A stretch of 15,638 nt of DNA from NCBI GenBank assembly GCA_963933115.1, contig CAWVSL010000052.1:1-15638 (forward strand), read 5' to 3'. This document shows, one piece after another, positions 1 through 6,546 of the stretch. The stretch comes from JALJPB01 sp963933115. GTDB lineage: Bacteria > Pseudomonadota > Gammaproteobacteria > Enterobacterales > Alteromonadaceae. The stretch's first letter is position 1, and each line of letters opens with the position of its first letter. The position numbers were made by a program, and so were the translations under genes. The notes below the pieces were generated by a model. That model was not told where the DNA came from. It worked only from the letters and a program-made list of their open reading frames with translations, and ran no database searches.

Positions 1-20
1 TTAACAAATCTATTTAACAG

Positions 21-54
21 AGCGAGCTATGCAGAAATGTATAGCTCGCTTTTA
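21..54 (+). terminator. Rho-independent terminator of an upstream gene outside the window
   Basis: A perfect 10-bp inverted repeat (AGCGAGCTAT at 21-30, ATAGCTCGCT at 41-50) encloses a 10-nt loop and runs into TTTTATC. The T-run follows the stem on the plus strand only, so it should end a plus-strand gene lying left of the window. It faces the receptor gene's own terminator at 225-256. Confidence 0.8.
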
Positions 55-56
55 TC

Positions 57-224
57 ATTTAAGTTGCTAACGTAAACAGGCACCACATATTGGCTTGAGA
101 TGAGCTATACGTAAAGTAAAGGTAGAGGTACTAAGGACATTAAATCTCCAAAAAGCAGAGAGACATTTCATAACGCTAATGTGGTATAGGTCACTAAATT
201 AGTTAGATATACATTATTTATTCT
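57..224. other. Short intergenic stretch between two terminators
   Basis: No coding region with a credible start, no RNA gene and no repeat is visible here. It lies between the terminator of the off-window plus-strand gene and that of the minus-strand receptor gene. Confidence 0.5.
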
Positions 225-256
225 AAAAAAAGAGCCTATTTATAAAATAGGCTCTT
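225..256 (-). terminator. Rho-independent terminator of the TonB-dependent receptor gene
   Basis: A 12-bp stem (230-241 pairing with 245-256, 3-nt loop) contains GAGCC/GGCTC. Read on the minus strand it ends in a run of seven T (231 down to 225). It lies about 90 nt past the receptor stop codon, in the right orientation to end that transcript. Confidence 0.88.
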
Positions 257-343
257 GGTATTATGCTTAAAAATCACACCTAAAATGTATCGTTCATCAT
301 AGAAGTTATGACTTTTCTATGTGTGATATTTTTAACTCACCTA

Positions 344-3300
344 CTAGAAGCGATAGTTAAGTCCAAAGGTAACCCTACGATCTGTAAGTCCTTGGTAACA
401 CAACATAGCGCCCTCATTAACACAAGATTGAGTAATATCTGACTTGGTTAAGTTAACAGCCTCAATACCCAGGTTTAATTGCTCATTAACATCATAACTA
501 ATACTAGCATTAACTTGTCCTCTGTCGTGTGTAACAGCAGGGAAACCTAATGTAGAGTTAAGAGAGGCACCAGCAGCAGTGTCTAAAGTACGGAAAGCGT
601 CACGCCATGTGTAACGTACTCTTGCTGAAATACCATGCTTCTCATAGTATACCGCTACGTTATAAGCAGTTTCAGAAAAATCCATAAGGCCTGTAAGTCT
701 ATCAACTGTCACAAACTGACTGTCATCATAAATACCGTTTATCGCATTAAAAATATCTGTACCACGACCTGCAGATGAGTTAGTAGCTGAACCTCCATCA
801 AATTCTTGGATAGTATAGTTAGCTAATATACCAAAACCAGATGCCCAACCTAAATCTTTCTCGAAGCTTGAAAGATCATACTGAAATGACATTTCGATAC
901 CCGATTGGGTTGTTTCTGCGGAGTCATTAATAACGGATGAAACATCAACACAAAGGCCAACAGAGTCTGGGTTACCTAATACATTAGGTTGAACCGCAGG
1001 ATTCCAAAGTCCACCACCTAAACATTCAGGATTTGTTTCACGCAAACCGTTTGCATCAAGGCTAGCACTCTCATTTTGACCAGCAATGATATTAGTACGT
1101 GTCTTATGGAAATAACCAATGCTTGCTACCGCTGCTTCTGCAAAATACCATTCAGCTGAAATATCAAATGAGGTTACTTCTTCAGGCTCAAGTCCAGGGT
1201 TACCGACTTTTAGAGCTGTATTCTCGTTAGTACCGTATGATACTGAAGAATTTAGGTTACTAAAACCAGGGCGACTTACATCTTTACCCCAACCTAATCG
1301 AACAATAAGCTCGTCAGTTACGTCTGCAACCACATTTAAACGAGGTAGCGTAAAGCTATAATCTTCTTTAGTAGTTAGTGGTGTATTAACACCATCGATT
1401 ACCGTATTACCTAACGCTTCAATATCTGTTGATATATGACGTAAACCGAAGTTACCGCGTATATTTTCAAAATCGAAATTCGCTTGTGCATATATCGCAT
1501 GGGTATCTTCTTGAATATCAAAAGAGCCTGAAGTTGACGGTGTAAAGTTTGCATAATCTTGCTTACCACCGTGTGCTAGAATGGCTGCTTCTATTATAGC
1601 CAATGTACCGTCAGGATCATTATATGCGCGATCTGGGTCTATTATTAAGTAATTACGATGCGCTAGCTCTCTACCATCGGCATCACCAAAAGTATCAGGA
1701 CCAGGAACAAGGAGATCTCCAAACAACGAACCATTCGGACTATCTACCATTTTACTGAAACCACCAATACGATCTGATATCGCCGTAGTGCTATTTTTCG
1801 TTCTATTGAAGCGATAACCAAAATCAACAGAAGTTACAATTGAATCGTCTATAAAATAGGTAAAATCAGTACGGAATGCATCATCAGAGTTTCGGACTGT
1901 ACCACGATTTAAATCGACCTGATCTAACACTACATTGTTAGGGTTTAGTAAATCTGCAACCGTTGGTGCGAATGGGGAAGCAAAATCTACACCAAATGCA
2001 AGTGAGCCACCAGATAAGTCATAAATAAATGGTACACTGTTATCATTACTACTGCCATCAAGTGGAGTAAGTGGGTTAGGGTTAATAAAGTTAAATTGGG
2101 TGTTAAACGTTGGCGATAATGTATCCGAGCTTGCCGATGACAATACAACACTTACTAATAAGTCATCACCTTGCCAATCGCCACCAATTCTAAAGACTTC
2201 AGTATCTGTTACACGTGCATTGGTATCACTGTTAAAGCGTAAATTTGGATCATCATCATCCACCCCTAAGTTTGGCTGAATTGTTCCTTGGAGGGCTGCT
2301 TGTATACTACCTAATTGAACGCCATCAAGTGAGCCAAAATCAATAGTTTCAAATGCAGTAGGTAAATTATGGTTAAGTACACTACTTACACCAGAACCTT
2401 GCACACGGGTACTCTCTTGACGAACCTCTTGATCAGTAATAACCGCATCGAAGAAAAATTTCAAATTATCGTTTGGTGCATACTCAAATGAACCAGAAAA
2501 ATTTTTGGTTTCATATTCAAAATTTTCTAACTCCTGATTAAGGAATTGAATGCCAAGAAAATCAAAAGATTGAGCTATAGGTCTTTTAGTTGCTTGATCT
2601 TCTAGCTCACCTTTTCTATATACATCAGCGTTAATATTTTCAACAAGGCTACCGTCACGATCAACACGAGGACGGTGTGAAGTGGCTTCTTGCTTTGTAA
2701 TACTTCCACTTATAACAACACCAAATTCACCCCCTGATTCGAGTTCCCACTTATTTCCGTATGCGCCTGATATTCTTGGCTGAGTACCATCTTCTGTTAG
2801 GCTGCTATCTTCACCTTGAATACGTATAGAACCTAACATTTCATCTAATTCAAGAGGACGAATAGTTCGTAAATTAATAGTACCGCCTACAGAGCCTTCG
2901 ACAGTTTTAGCCTCTGGTGCTTTAGTCACTTCTACACCCGCAATAATTGCAGCTGAAACGTCTGTGAAATTGATCCCATTTCGTCCACCGCCAGAACCTA
3001 CAGTTGAGGCACCGTTAATTTCAACACGGTTTGAGCCAGTCCCACGAATCTGTACGCCAGAACCGATACCCGCTGTTCTGGTAATCTGAATCCCTGTAAC
3101 ATTTTCAAGAACCTCTGCAAGGTTTTGATCAGGTAACTTACCAATATCTATTGCGTTAATGATTTCAACTAGGTTACTTGCATCACGTTTTTCTGCAAGA
3201 GCAGTGGCAAGAGAACTTCTTATCCCAGTTACTTCTATTACTTCAACTGTTTGTTCTATTGCTGAAGTATTTTGTTCTTCAGCAGCAAAAGTTGGAATAG

Positions 3301-3382
3301 AAAGTAGAGCTGTTAAAGCTGCACCGTATACTGGTAGTTTTTGTTTACTATGAATTATTTCGCTAATAGCATTAAATTTCAT
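344..3382 (-). CDS. TonB-dependent outer-membrane receptor, probable alginate-oligomer importer
   Basis: This 1012-residue protein is a proteobacterial-type TonB-dependent receptor. Residues 1-34 look like a signal peptide with likely cleavage after TFAA. A TonB-box-like EVIEVTG follows at about 47-53. The plug domain (about 60-175) holds QIRGTGSNRVEING and the VEVTKAPEA...EGSVGGTIN signature. The rest is a long beta-barrel region ending in NYRF, with the C-terminal Phe usual for barrel assembly. The start is the ATG at 3382, because GGGAG stands just upstream and the signal peptide begins there; an in-frame TTG at 3457 would run through an operator. The receptor should import oligosaccharides using TonB energy. 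Alginate as substrate is inferred from the lyase operon and from the same operator pair upstream. No SusD-like partner is present. Family confidence is high, substrate confidence moderate. Confidence 0.93.
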   Translation of the reverse strand: MKFNAISEIIHSKQKLPVYGAALTALLSIPTFAAEEQNTSAIEQTVEVIEVTGIRSSLATALAEKRDASNLVEIINAIDIGKLPDQNLAEVLENVTGIQITRTAGIGSGVQIRGTGSNRVEINGASTVGSGGGRNGINFTDVSAAIIAGVEVTKAPEAKTVEGSVGGTINLRTIRPLELDEMLGSIRIQGEDSSLTEDGTQPRISGAYGNKWELESGGEFGVVISGSITKQEATSHRPRVDRDGSLVENINADVYRKGELEDQATKRPIAQSFDFLGIQFLNQELENFEYETKNFSGSFEYAPNDNLKFFFDAVITDQEVRQESTRVQGSGVSSVLNHNLPTAFETIDFGSLDGVQLGSIQAALQGTIQPNLGVDDDDPNLRFNSDTNARVTDTEVFRIGGDWQGDDLLVSVVLSSASSDTLSPTFNTQFNFINPNPLTPLDGSSNDNSVPFIYDLSGGSLAFGVDFASPFAPTVADLLNPNNVVLDQVDLNRGTVRNSDDAFRTDFTYFIDDSIVTSVDFGYRFNRTKNSTTAISDRIGGFSKMVDSPNGSLFGDLLVPGPDTFGDADGRELAHRNYLIIDPDRAYNDPDGTLAIIEAAILAHGGKQDYANFTPSTSGSFDIQEDTHAIYAQANFDFENIRGNFGLRHISTDIEALGNTVIDGVNTPLTTKEDYSFTLPRLNVVADVTDELIVRLGWGKDVSRPGFSNLNSSVSYGTNENTALKVGNPGLEPEEVTSFDISAEWYFAEAAVASIGYFHKTRTNIIAGQNESASLDANGLRETNPECLGGGLWNPAVQPNVLGNPDSVGLCVDVSSVINDSAETTQSGIEMSFQYDLSSFEKDLGWASGFGILANYTIQEFDGGSATNSSAGRGTDIFNAINGIYDDSQFVTVDRLTGLMDFSETAYNVAVYYEKHGISARVRYTWRDAFRTLDTAAGASLNSTLGFPAVTHDRGQVNASISYDVNEQLNLGIEAVNLTKSDITQSCVNEGAMLCYQGLTDRRVTFGLNYRF

Positions 3383-3416
3383 GTTATCTCCCGACACTTT
3401 TATATGTTTTTTATTA

Positions 3417-3433
3417 TTTTGGTCATACCAAAA
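3417..3433. promoter_or_regulatory. FadR-type operator, proximal site of the receptor promoter
   Basis: TTTTGGTCATACCAAAA is a 17-bp palindrome with perfect 7-bp arms and core TGGTNNNACCA, centred at 3425. It is 43 bp upstream of the receptor ATG and about 30 bp downstream of the predicted transcription start. Binding by the neighbouring GntR regulator would fit a block to elongation or start; this is inferred. Confidence 0.8.
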
Positions 3434-3462
3434 AGTTGTTTTAGTTTTGTTTTTCAATTACA

Positions 3463-3491
3463 TTTATAGATTAAATATTAACCAAGCACAA
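3463..3491 (-). promoter_or_regulatory. Sigma-70-type promoter of the receptor gene
   Basis: On the minus strand TTGTGC (3491-3486) and TATAAA (3468-3463) are separated by 17 bp, close to the sigma-70 consensus. The start would fall near 3456, giving a leader of about 75 nt. An operator lies on each side, at the same distances as at the dehydrogenase promoter, which supports the call. Confidence 0.65.
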
Positions 3492-3515
3492 CTAGTATTT
3501 TTAATTACACATTGA

Positions 3516-3530
3516 TTTTGGTATTACCAT
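3516..3530. promoter_or_regulatory. FadR-type operator, distal site of the receptor promoter
   Basis: The sequence contains TGGTATTACCA, a perfect 11-bp palindrome centred at 3524. It lies about 68 bp upstream of the predicted start and 99 bp from the proximal operator at 3425. Its core is identical to that of the operator at 5285-5299. Confidence 0.78.
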
Positions 3531-3533
3531 TTA

Positions 3534-4181
3534 ACTGTATATTAATGATTTATTGGTTTTTGGTTATAACTTATTTTTATGAATTTTTATTTTAGTGTAT
3601 AAATTGTCTGTATTAGCTACAGGGGCATTTAAACTTATTTAATTGGCAAGGTATAATCAAATTATGGGTAGCTAACATGTATTTAAATTAACTAATGTTA
3701 GCGAGAAAAAATAATTTTGCTCAGAGCTTGCGCAAAATTTCATGGACTTCGGCTTTGTGAAGTCTTGAATACCTAGCTAAATAACATCAGTATTACTAAT
3801 CTACTTCTATCGTTTAAAGCTTTATTAGTGTGAAGGCATATTTATGAATTGAGAATATTAAAAAAATAGTGTGGTAGGGAGCTACTTTTAATCCTTGTTT
3901 GGCTGATTAATGAATAAATGATTAACAAAAAGGTGTGTAATTAAATTATTAAATTATTAATGTATTAAGTATCTATTTGAAAATTGTTTAGGCTAATTAT
4001 TGAAAGCCATATCAAAAGTCATGGCTAACTAGCTGCCGCATCTTAAAATAAACTAAAGTTCTTATCGATTAATAGGGGGCTGAGCTTCAAGCATTAGTCT
4101 GTTTGTTAGCTATAAAATATTGGTAAGATTTGTTATTTAGCCTAGTGTCAGTAACCTCTTTAAATACTTTAAACTATTTTT
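3534..4181. other. 648-bp AT-rich gap between receptor promoter and regulator gene, no gene seen
   Basis: No open frame with a convincing start or family resemblance is visible on either strand. Two inverted repeats stand out. GCTAACAT at 3671-3678 pairs with ATGTTAGC at 3695-3702 across 16 nt. GACTTC at 3745-3750 pairs with GAAGTC at 3759-3764 across 8 nt. Neither is followed by a T-run, so neither looks like a terminator. No convincing terminator follows the regulator gene. Confidence 0.45.
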
Positions 4182-4904
4182 TTAGCGTTTTATTGAATAC
4201 ATATCCCTTTTTTCACTACTCTCTCTTTTAATTTTTTCCAATTCTCTAGCTTCTTCTGCATCGAATAATGTATTAAGTAAGCGATGAAAATGTTCCTGCA
4301 TTGCAATTCTAGATTTCGTAGAGTCACCCAATTTCAAGGCGTTATAAATAGCCCTATGTTCAGCGATTGTTTTTGCATTATCTTTACTGCAAACACTGTC
4401 ATAATCTTGGATTATTTCCATTGATGAAGCTCTTAAATCCCACAAGTTTTCAACTACGCTTTTCATCGCTTCATTACAGGTGGATTTGGCAATGATTTTA
4501 TGAAAAGCTTTATCAGCAGCTTGCATATTTTTGCCTTCTTCCATATCAATAAGCGTTTGATTTAAATTAATTAGCTCTTCTTCTGATATATTAGTGGCGG
4601 CTAATGCAGCGACTTCACCTTCTATTAAAGCACGGGCTTGAGTTACCTCAAAAGCATTGATCTTTTGTGATGCTGTTCTAGATTTTTGACAAGTTAAAAC
4701 GTATATACCTGAGCTGGTTTTAACTTCTACCTTTCCTCTGACCTCTAAAGCGATAATCGCTTCACGGATTGTTGGCCGACTTACCTTGTAATCAGCCGCT
4801 AGCTCTCTTTCTGGTGGTAGCCGACTACCTACAGGAAATTTTCCAGAATTTATAGATGCTTCAATTAATTCGACTATGCTCCAGAAAAGTCTTTTTGCTG
4901 CCAT
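4182..4904 (-). CDS. GntR/FadR-subfamily transcriptional regulator of the alginate locus
   Basis: This 240-residue protein has an N-terminal winged helix (about 5-70; core LPPERELAADYKVSRPTIRE) and a C-terminal FCD ligand domain (about 85-215). D131, H135, H183 and H205 match the Asp/His metal-site pattern of FCD domains. R33, R43 and R47 align with the DNA-contacting R35, R45 and R49 of E. coli FadR, whose operator core is TGGTNNNACCA, the same form found several times here. It probably represses the receptor and catabolic genes until a pathway intermediate such as KDG or DEH binds; the ligand is a guess from hexuronate regulators such as ExuR and UxuR. AAGGTG stands upstream of the ATG. It is divergent from the operon and may regulate itself through half-sites at 4998-5033. 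Confidence 0.92.
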   Translation of the reverse strand: MAAKRLFWSIVELIEASINSGKFPVGSRLPPERELAADYKVSRPTIREAIIALEVRGKVEVKTSSGIYVLTCQKSRTASQKINAFEVTQARALIEGEVAALAATNISEEELINLNQTLIDMEEGKNMQAADKAFHKIIAKSTCNEAMKSVVENLWDLRASSMEIIQDYDSVCSKDNAKTIAEHRAIYNALKLGDSTKSRIAMQEHFHRLLNTLFDAEEARELEKIKRESSEKRDMYSIKR

Positions 4905-4944
4905 TTTACTTCACCTTATTAAACTTTACTGACCATAATAATTA

Positions 4945-4972
4945 TTTATAAAATAACAAAAGTTTTAAACAA
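4945..4972 (-). promoter_or_regulatory. Candidate promoter of the regulator gene
   Basis: On the minus strand TTGTTT (4972-4967) and TATAAA (4950-4945) are 16 bp apart, about 40 bp upstream of the ATG. The surrounding DNA is very AT-rich, so a chance match is possible. Confidence 0.45.
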
Positions 4973-4997
4973 TTATATATTAGGGTTTAAATTTATC

Positions 4998-5033
4998 ATA
5001 CCAATATAGTGATTGTTATTACAATATTGGTAT
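4998..5033. promoter_or_regulatory. Everted operator half-sites upstream of the regulator gene
   Basis: ATACCAATAT (4998-5007) and ATATTGGTAT (5024-5033) form a perfect 10-bp inverted repeat with a 16-nt spacer. The halves are the operator arms in everted order (ACCAA then TTGGT). The left one extends to CATACCAA, as in the receptor operator. It sits just upstream of the candidate regulator promoter and could serve autoregulation; function is inferred. Confidence 0.4.
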
Positions 5034-5058
5034 AAATATAAATATAAATAAATTGTCA

Positions 5059-5094
5059 AACTACTTTAATCATCAGTATATTAAAGTAGTTTTT
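5059..5094 (+). terminator. Terminator-like hairpin in the divergent intergenic region
   Basis: AACTACTTTAAT (5059-5070) and ATTAAAGTAGTT (5080-5091) form a perfect 12-bp stem with a 9-nt loop, continuing into a short T-run on the plus strand. The stem is AT-rich, so termination would be weak. No plus-strand gene precedes it, so its role is unclear: it could end a small RNA or a transcript antisense to the regulator. Confidence 0.4.
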
Positions 5095-5187
5095 ATTGAC
5101 TAATTACACCGCCTATCAACAAACACGATAAATTTATTAAAAATAAATCATAGTATAAAAACAAAGTAATATAAGACCTCATGATGA

Positions 5188-5200
5188 TTGGTAATACCAA
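5188..5200. promoter_or_regulatory. FadR-type operator, distal site of the catabolic operon promoter
   Basis: TTGGTAATACCAA is a perfect 13-bp palindrome centred at 5194, with core TGGTNNNACCA. It lies 33 bp upstream of the predicted -35, about -68 from the start, matching the distal site at the receptor gene. Confidence 0.82.
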
Positions 5201-5226
5201 AACTAGTTTTTTATTAGGGATATTTA

Positions 5227-5255
5227 TTGTATTTGGTTACCTTTTACTCTATAAA
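5227..5255 (+). promoter_or_regulatory. Sigma-70-type promoter of the alginate catabolic operon
   Basis: TTGTAT (5227-5232) and TATAAA (5250-5255) are separated by 17 bp; the start would fall near 5262. It sits between two perfect operators with the same spacing as at the receptor promoter. This implies an untranslated leader of about 260 nt before the dehydrogenase gene. Confidence 0.6.
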
Positions 5256-5284
5256 GTGAACAATAATATTAGTTTTTAATAATA

Positions 5285-5299
5285 TTTGGTATTACCAAA
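5285..5299. promoter_or_regulatory. FadR-type operator, proximal site of the catabolic operon promoter
   Basis: TTTGGTATTACCAAA is a perfect 15-bp palindrome centred at 5292, about +30 from the predicted start and 98 bp from the distal operator. It is among the best-formed operators in the window. Confidence 0.85.
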
Positions 5300-5524
5300 G
5301 GTGATGGCGTATACGTATGTGTTGCGAGATTAACTGCGGCACTTTATGGACTAGGTGATAAATTTGTCGTGAAATAACAAGATAATAAAGAGATGAAGGT
5401 TTATGCTTTTTAATGGCTAATGAAACTTCATAAATTGAATAGAAATTAAAATACCGTGCGCTATTTGTGAGTGAGCAGTCATTCAAAGTTTAGTTAGCAT
5501 TACCAAAATATTTAGGAGTTAATT
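5300..5524 (+). other. Long 5' leader of the catabolic operon
   Basis: These 225 bases lie between the proximal operator and the dehydrogenase start. Only very short frames without a proper ribosome binding site occur. A hairpin is possible at 5393-5431 (nine base pairs with one bulged G and a large loop). A degenerate operator lies at 5494-5506 and the ribosome binding site AGGAG at 5514-5518. I recognise no known riboswitch class. Confidence 0.45.
5494..5506. promoter_or_regulatory. Degenerate FadR-type operator next to the dehydrogenase start
   Basis: TTAGCATTACCAA differs at two of 13 positions from the TTGGTATTACCAA form, with an intact right arm. It is centred at 5500, 25 bp upstream of the ATG. 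It could be a third, weaker site. No good promoter is placed near it as at the other pairs. Confidence 0.4.
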
Positions 5525-6406
5525 ATGTCAAAGCCAACTATTGGTTTTATTGGTTTAGGCCTTATGGGCGGAAATATGGTTGAAAACCTACAAAGACGTG
5601 GTTTTCATGTCAATGTAATGGATTTAAGTAAAGAAGCGGTTGTTCGCGTACTTGCTCGAGGTAATGCGACTGAAGTTTCTTCAGGAAAAGAACTTGCTGA
5701 AAAAAGTGATATCGTTATGCTTGCCCTCACTACTTCAAAAGTTGTTGAGTTAATCGTTTACGGTGATAACGGTGTTTTAGCGGGTATAAAAGACGGTTCA
5801 GTATTAATCGATTTTGGTACATCTATTCCTGCTTCTACACGTAAAATTGGTGCTGATCTTGCTGCTAAAGGTGCTGGTATGATAGATGCTCCTTTGGGGC
5901 GAACTCCGGCGCACGCTAAAGAAGGTTTATTAAATATAATGGCTGCGGGTGATATTGATACTTTTAATAAAGTTAAACCTGTACTTGATGAACAAGGTGA
6001 AAATGTATTCCATCTAGGCGCACTTGGTGCAGGCCACACCACTAAGCTTATTAATAACTTCATTGGTATGACAACAGTTACGGCCATGTCACAAGCGTTT
6101 GCTGTTGCAAAAGCTGCTGGTGTTGACGGGCAACAATTATTTGACATTATGTCAGCAGGACCATCTAACTCACCATTCATGCAATTTTGTAAATTCTATG
6201 CAGTAGACGGTGAAGAAAAATTAGGCTTCTCAGTTGCCAATGCAAATAAAGATTTAGGCTATTTCAATGAGATGGTTAAAGACTTAGGTACTGAGTCTTT
6301 AATTGCTCAAGGTACTTCAGCTAACCTTCAAGCTGCTGTAGATGCTGGACTTGGCCAAAATGATGTACCAGTAATTTTTGACTACTTTACTAATTTAGAG
6401 AAGTAG
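5525..6406 (+). CDS. Beta-hydroxyacid dehydrogenase, probable DEH reductase
   Basis: This 293-residue protein belongs to the 3-hydroxyisobutyrate/tartronate-semialdehyde dehydrogenase family. The Rossmann motif GFIGLGLMGGNM is at 7-18, and the catalytic Lys is K174 in GHTTKLINN with N178. The usual substrate motif DxPVSGG is replaced by DAPLGRTPAHA (121-131), which resembles the DVPVGRTSANA of E. coli YihU, a sulfolactaldehyde reductase. From context it most likely reduces 4-deoxy-L-erythro-5-hexoseulose uronate (DEH) to 2-keto-3-deoxygluconate with NAD(P)H in the cytoplasm. A reductase of this family has been described for DEH in Vibrio, and this is the only candidate for the step here. The ATG is preceded by AGGAG at a 6-nt spacing. 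It opens the operon; 140 nt separate it from the next gene. Alternatives are tartronate-semialdehyde or sulfolactaldehyde reductase. Confidence 0.88.
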   Translation: MSKPTIGFIGLGLMGGNMVENLQRRGFHVNVMDLSKEAVVRVLARGNATEVSSGKELAEKSDIVMLALTTSKVVELIVYGDNGVLAGIKDGSVLIDFGTSIPASTRKIGADLAAKGAGMIDAPLGRTPAHAKEGLLNIMAAGDIDTFNKVKPVLDEQGENVFHLGALGAGHTTKLINNFIGMTTVTAMSQAFAVAKAAGVDGQQLFDIMSAGPSNSPFMQFCKFYAVDGEEKLGFSVANANKDLGYFNEMVKDLGTESLIAQGTSANLQAAVDAGLGQNDVPVIFDYFTNLEK

Positions 6407-6441
6407 TGCTGAGAACTTCGTACGAATTTCGCATGTCCTGA

Positions 6442-6469
6442 TTGTGATGTATTAATAAAATAATATAGA
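6442..6469 (+). promoter_or_regulatory. Weak candidate internal promoter before the PL6 lyase gene
   Basis: TTGTGA (6442-6447) and TATAGA (6464-6469) are 16 bp apart in the 140-nt gap between the first two genes. The gap also holds the palindrome TTCGTACGAA (6417-6426), two copies of ATAGAGTTTT (6465-6474, 6498-6507) and a small hairpin AAAGC-CTGA-GCTTT (6509-6522). No operator is seen here. Confidence 0.25.
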
Positions 6470-6546
6470 GTTTTTCACTTTTAGGGTTTTCTCTAACATA
6501 GAGTTTTGAAAGCCTGAGCTTTTTGTATAAAGATAATGAGAATAAA

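Noticed and set aside
3383..3457. Longer receptor reading frame starting with TTG at 3457
   Set aside because: It would translate through the proximal operator and lacks a good ribosome binding site, while the ATG at 3382 has GGGAG and begins a proper signal peptide.
3745..3764. Terminator for the regulator gene
   Set aside because: The stem is only 6 bp, lies over 400 nt past the stop, and has no T-run on the minus strand.
5304..5333. Leader peptide MAYTYVLRD before the dehydrogenase
   Set aside because: The AAGG is too close to the ATG, and no attenuator-like codon run or following terminator is seen.
5292..5486. 64-codon minus-strand frame in the operon leader
   Set aside because: It overlaps an operator and the leader, resembles no family I know, and has no convincing ribosome binding site.
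5758..6180. 140-codon minus-strand frame inside the dehydrogenase gene
   Set aside because: It is antisense to a strongly supported gene and its composition is that of a shadow frame.
6523..6546. TTG start for the PL6 lyase at 6523
   Set aside because: It would add a charged stretch before the signal peptide; the ATG codons at 6547 and 6559 fit better.
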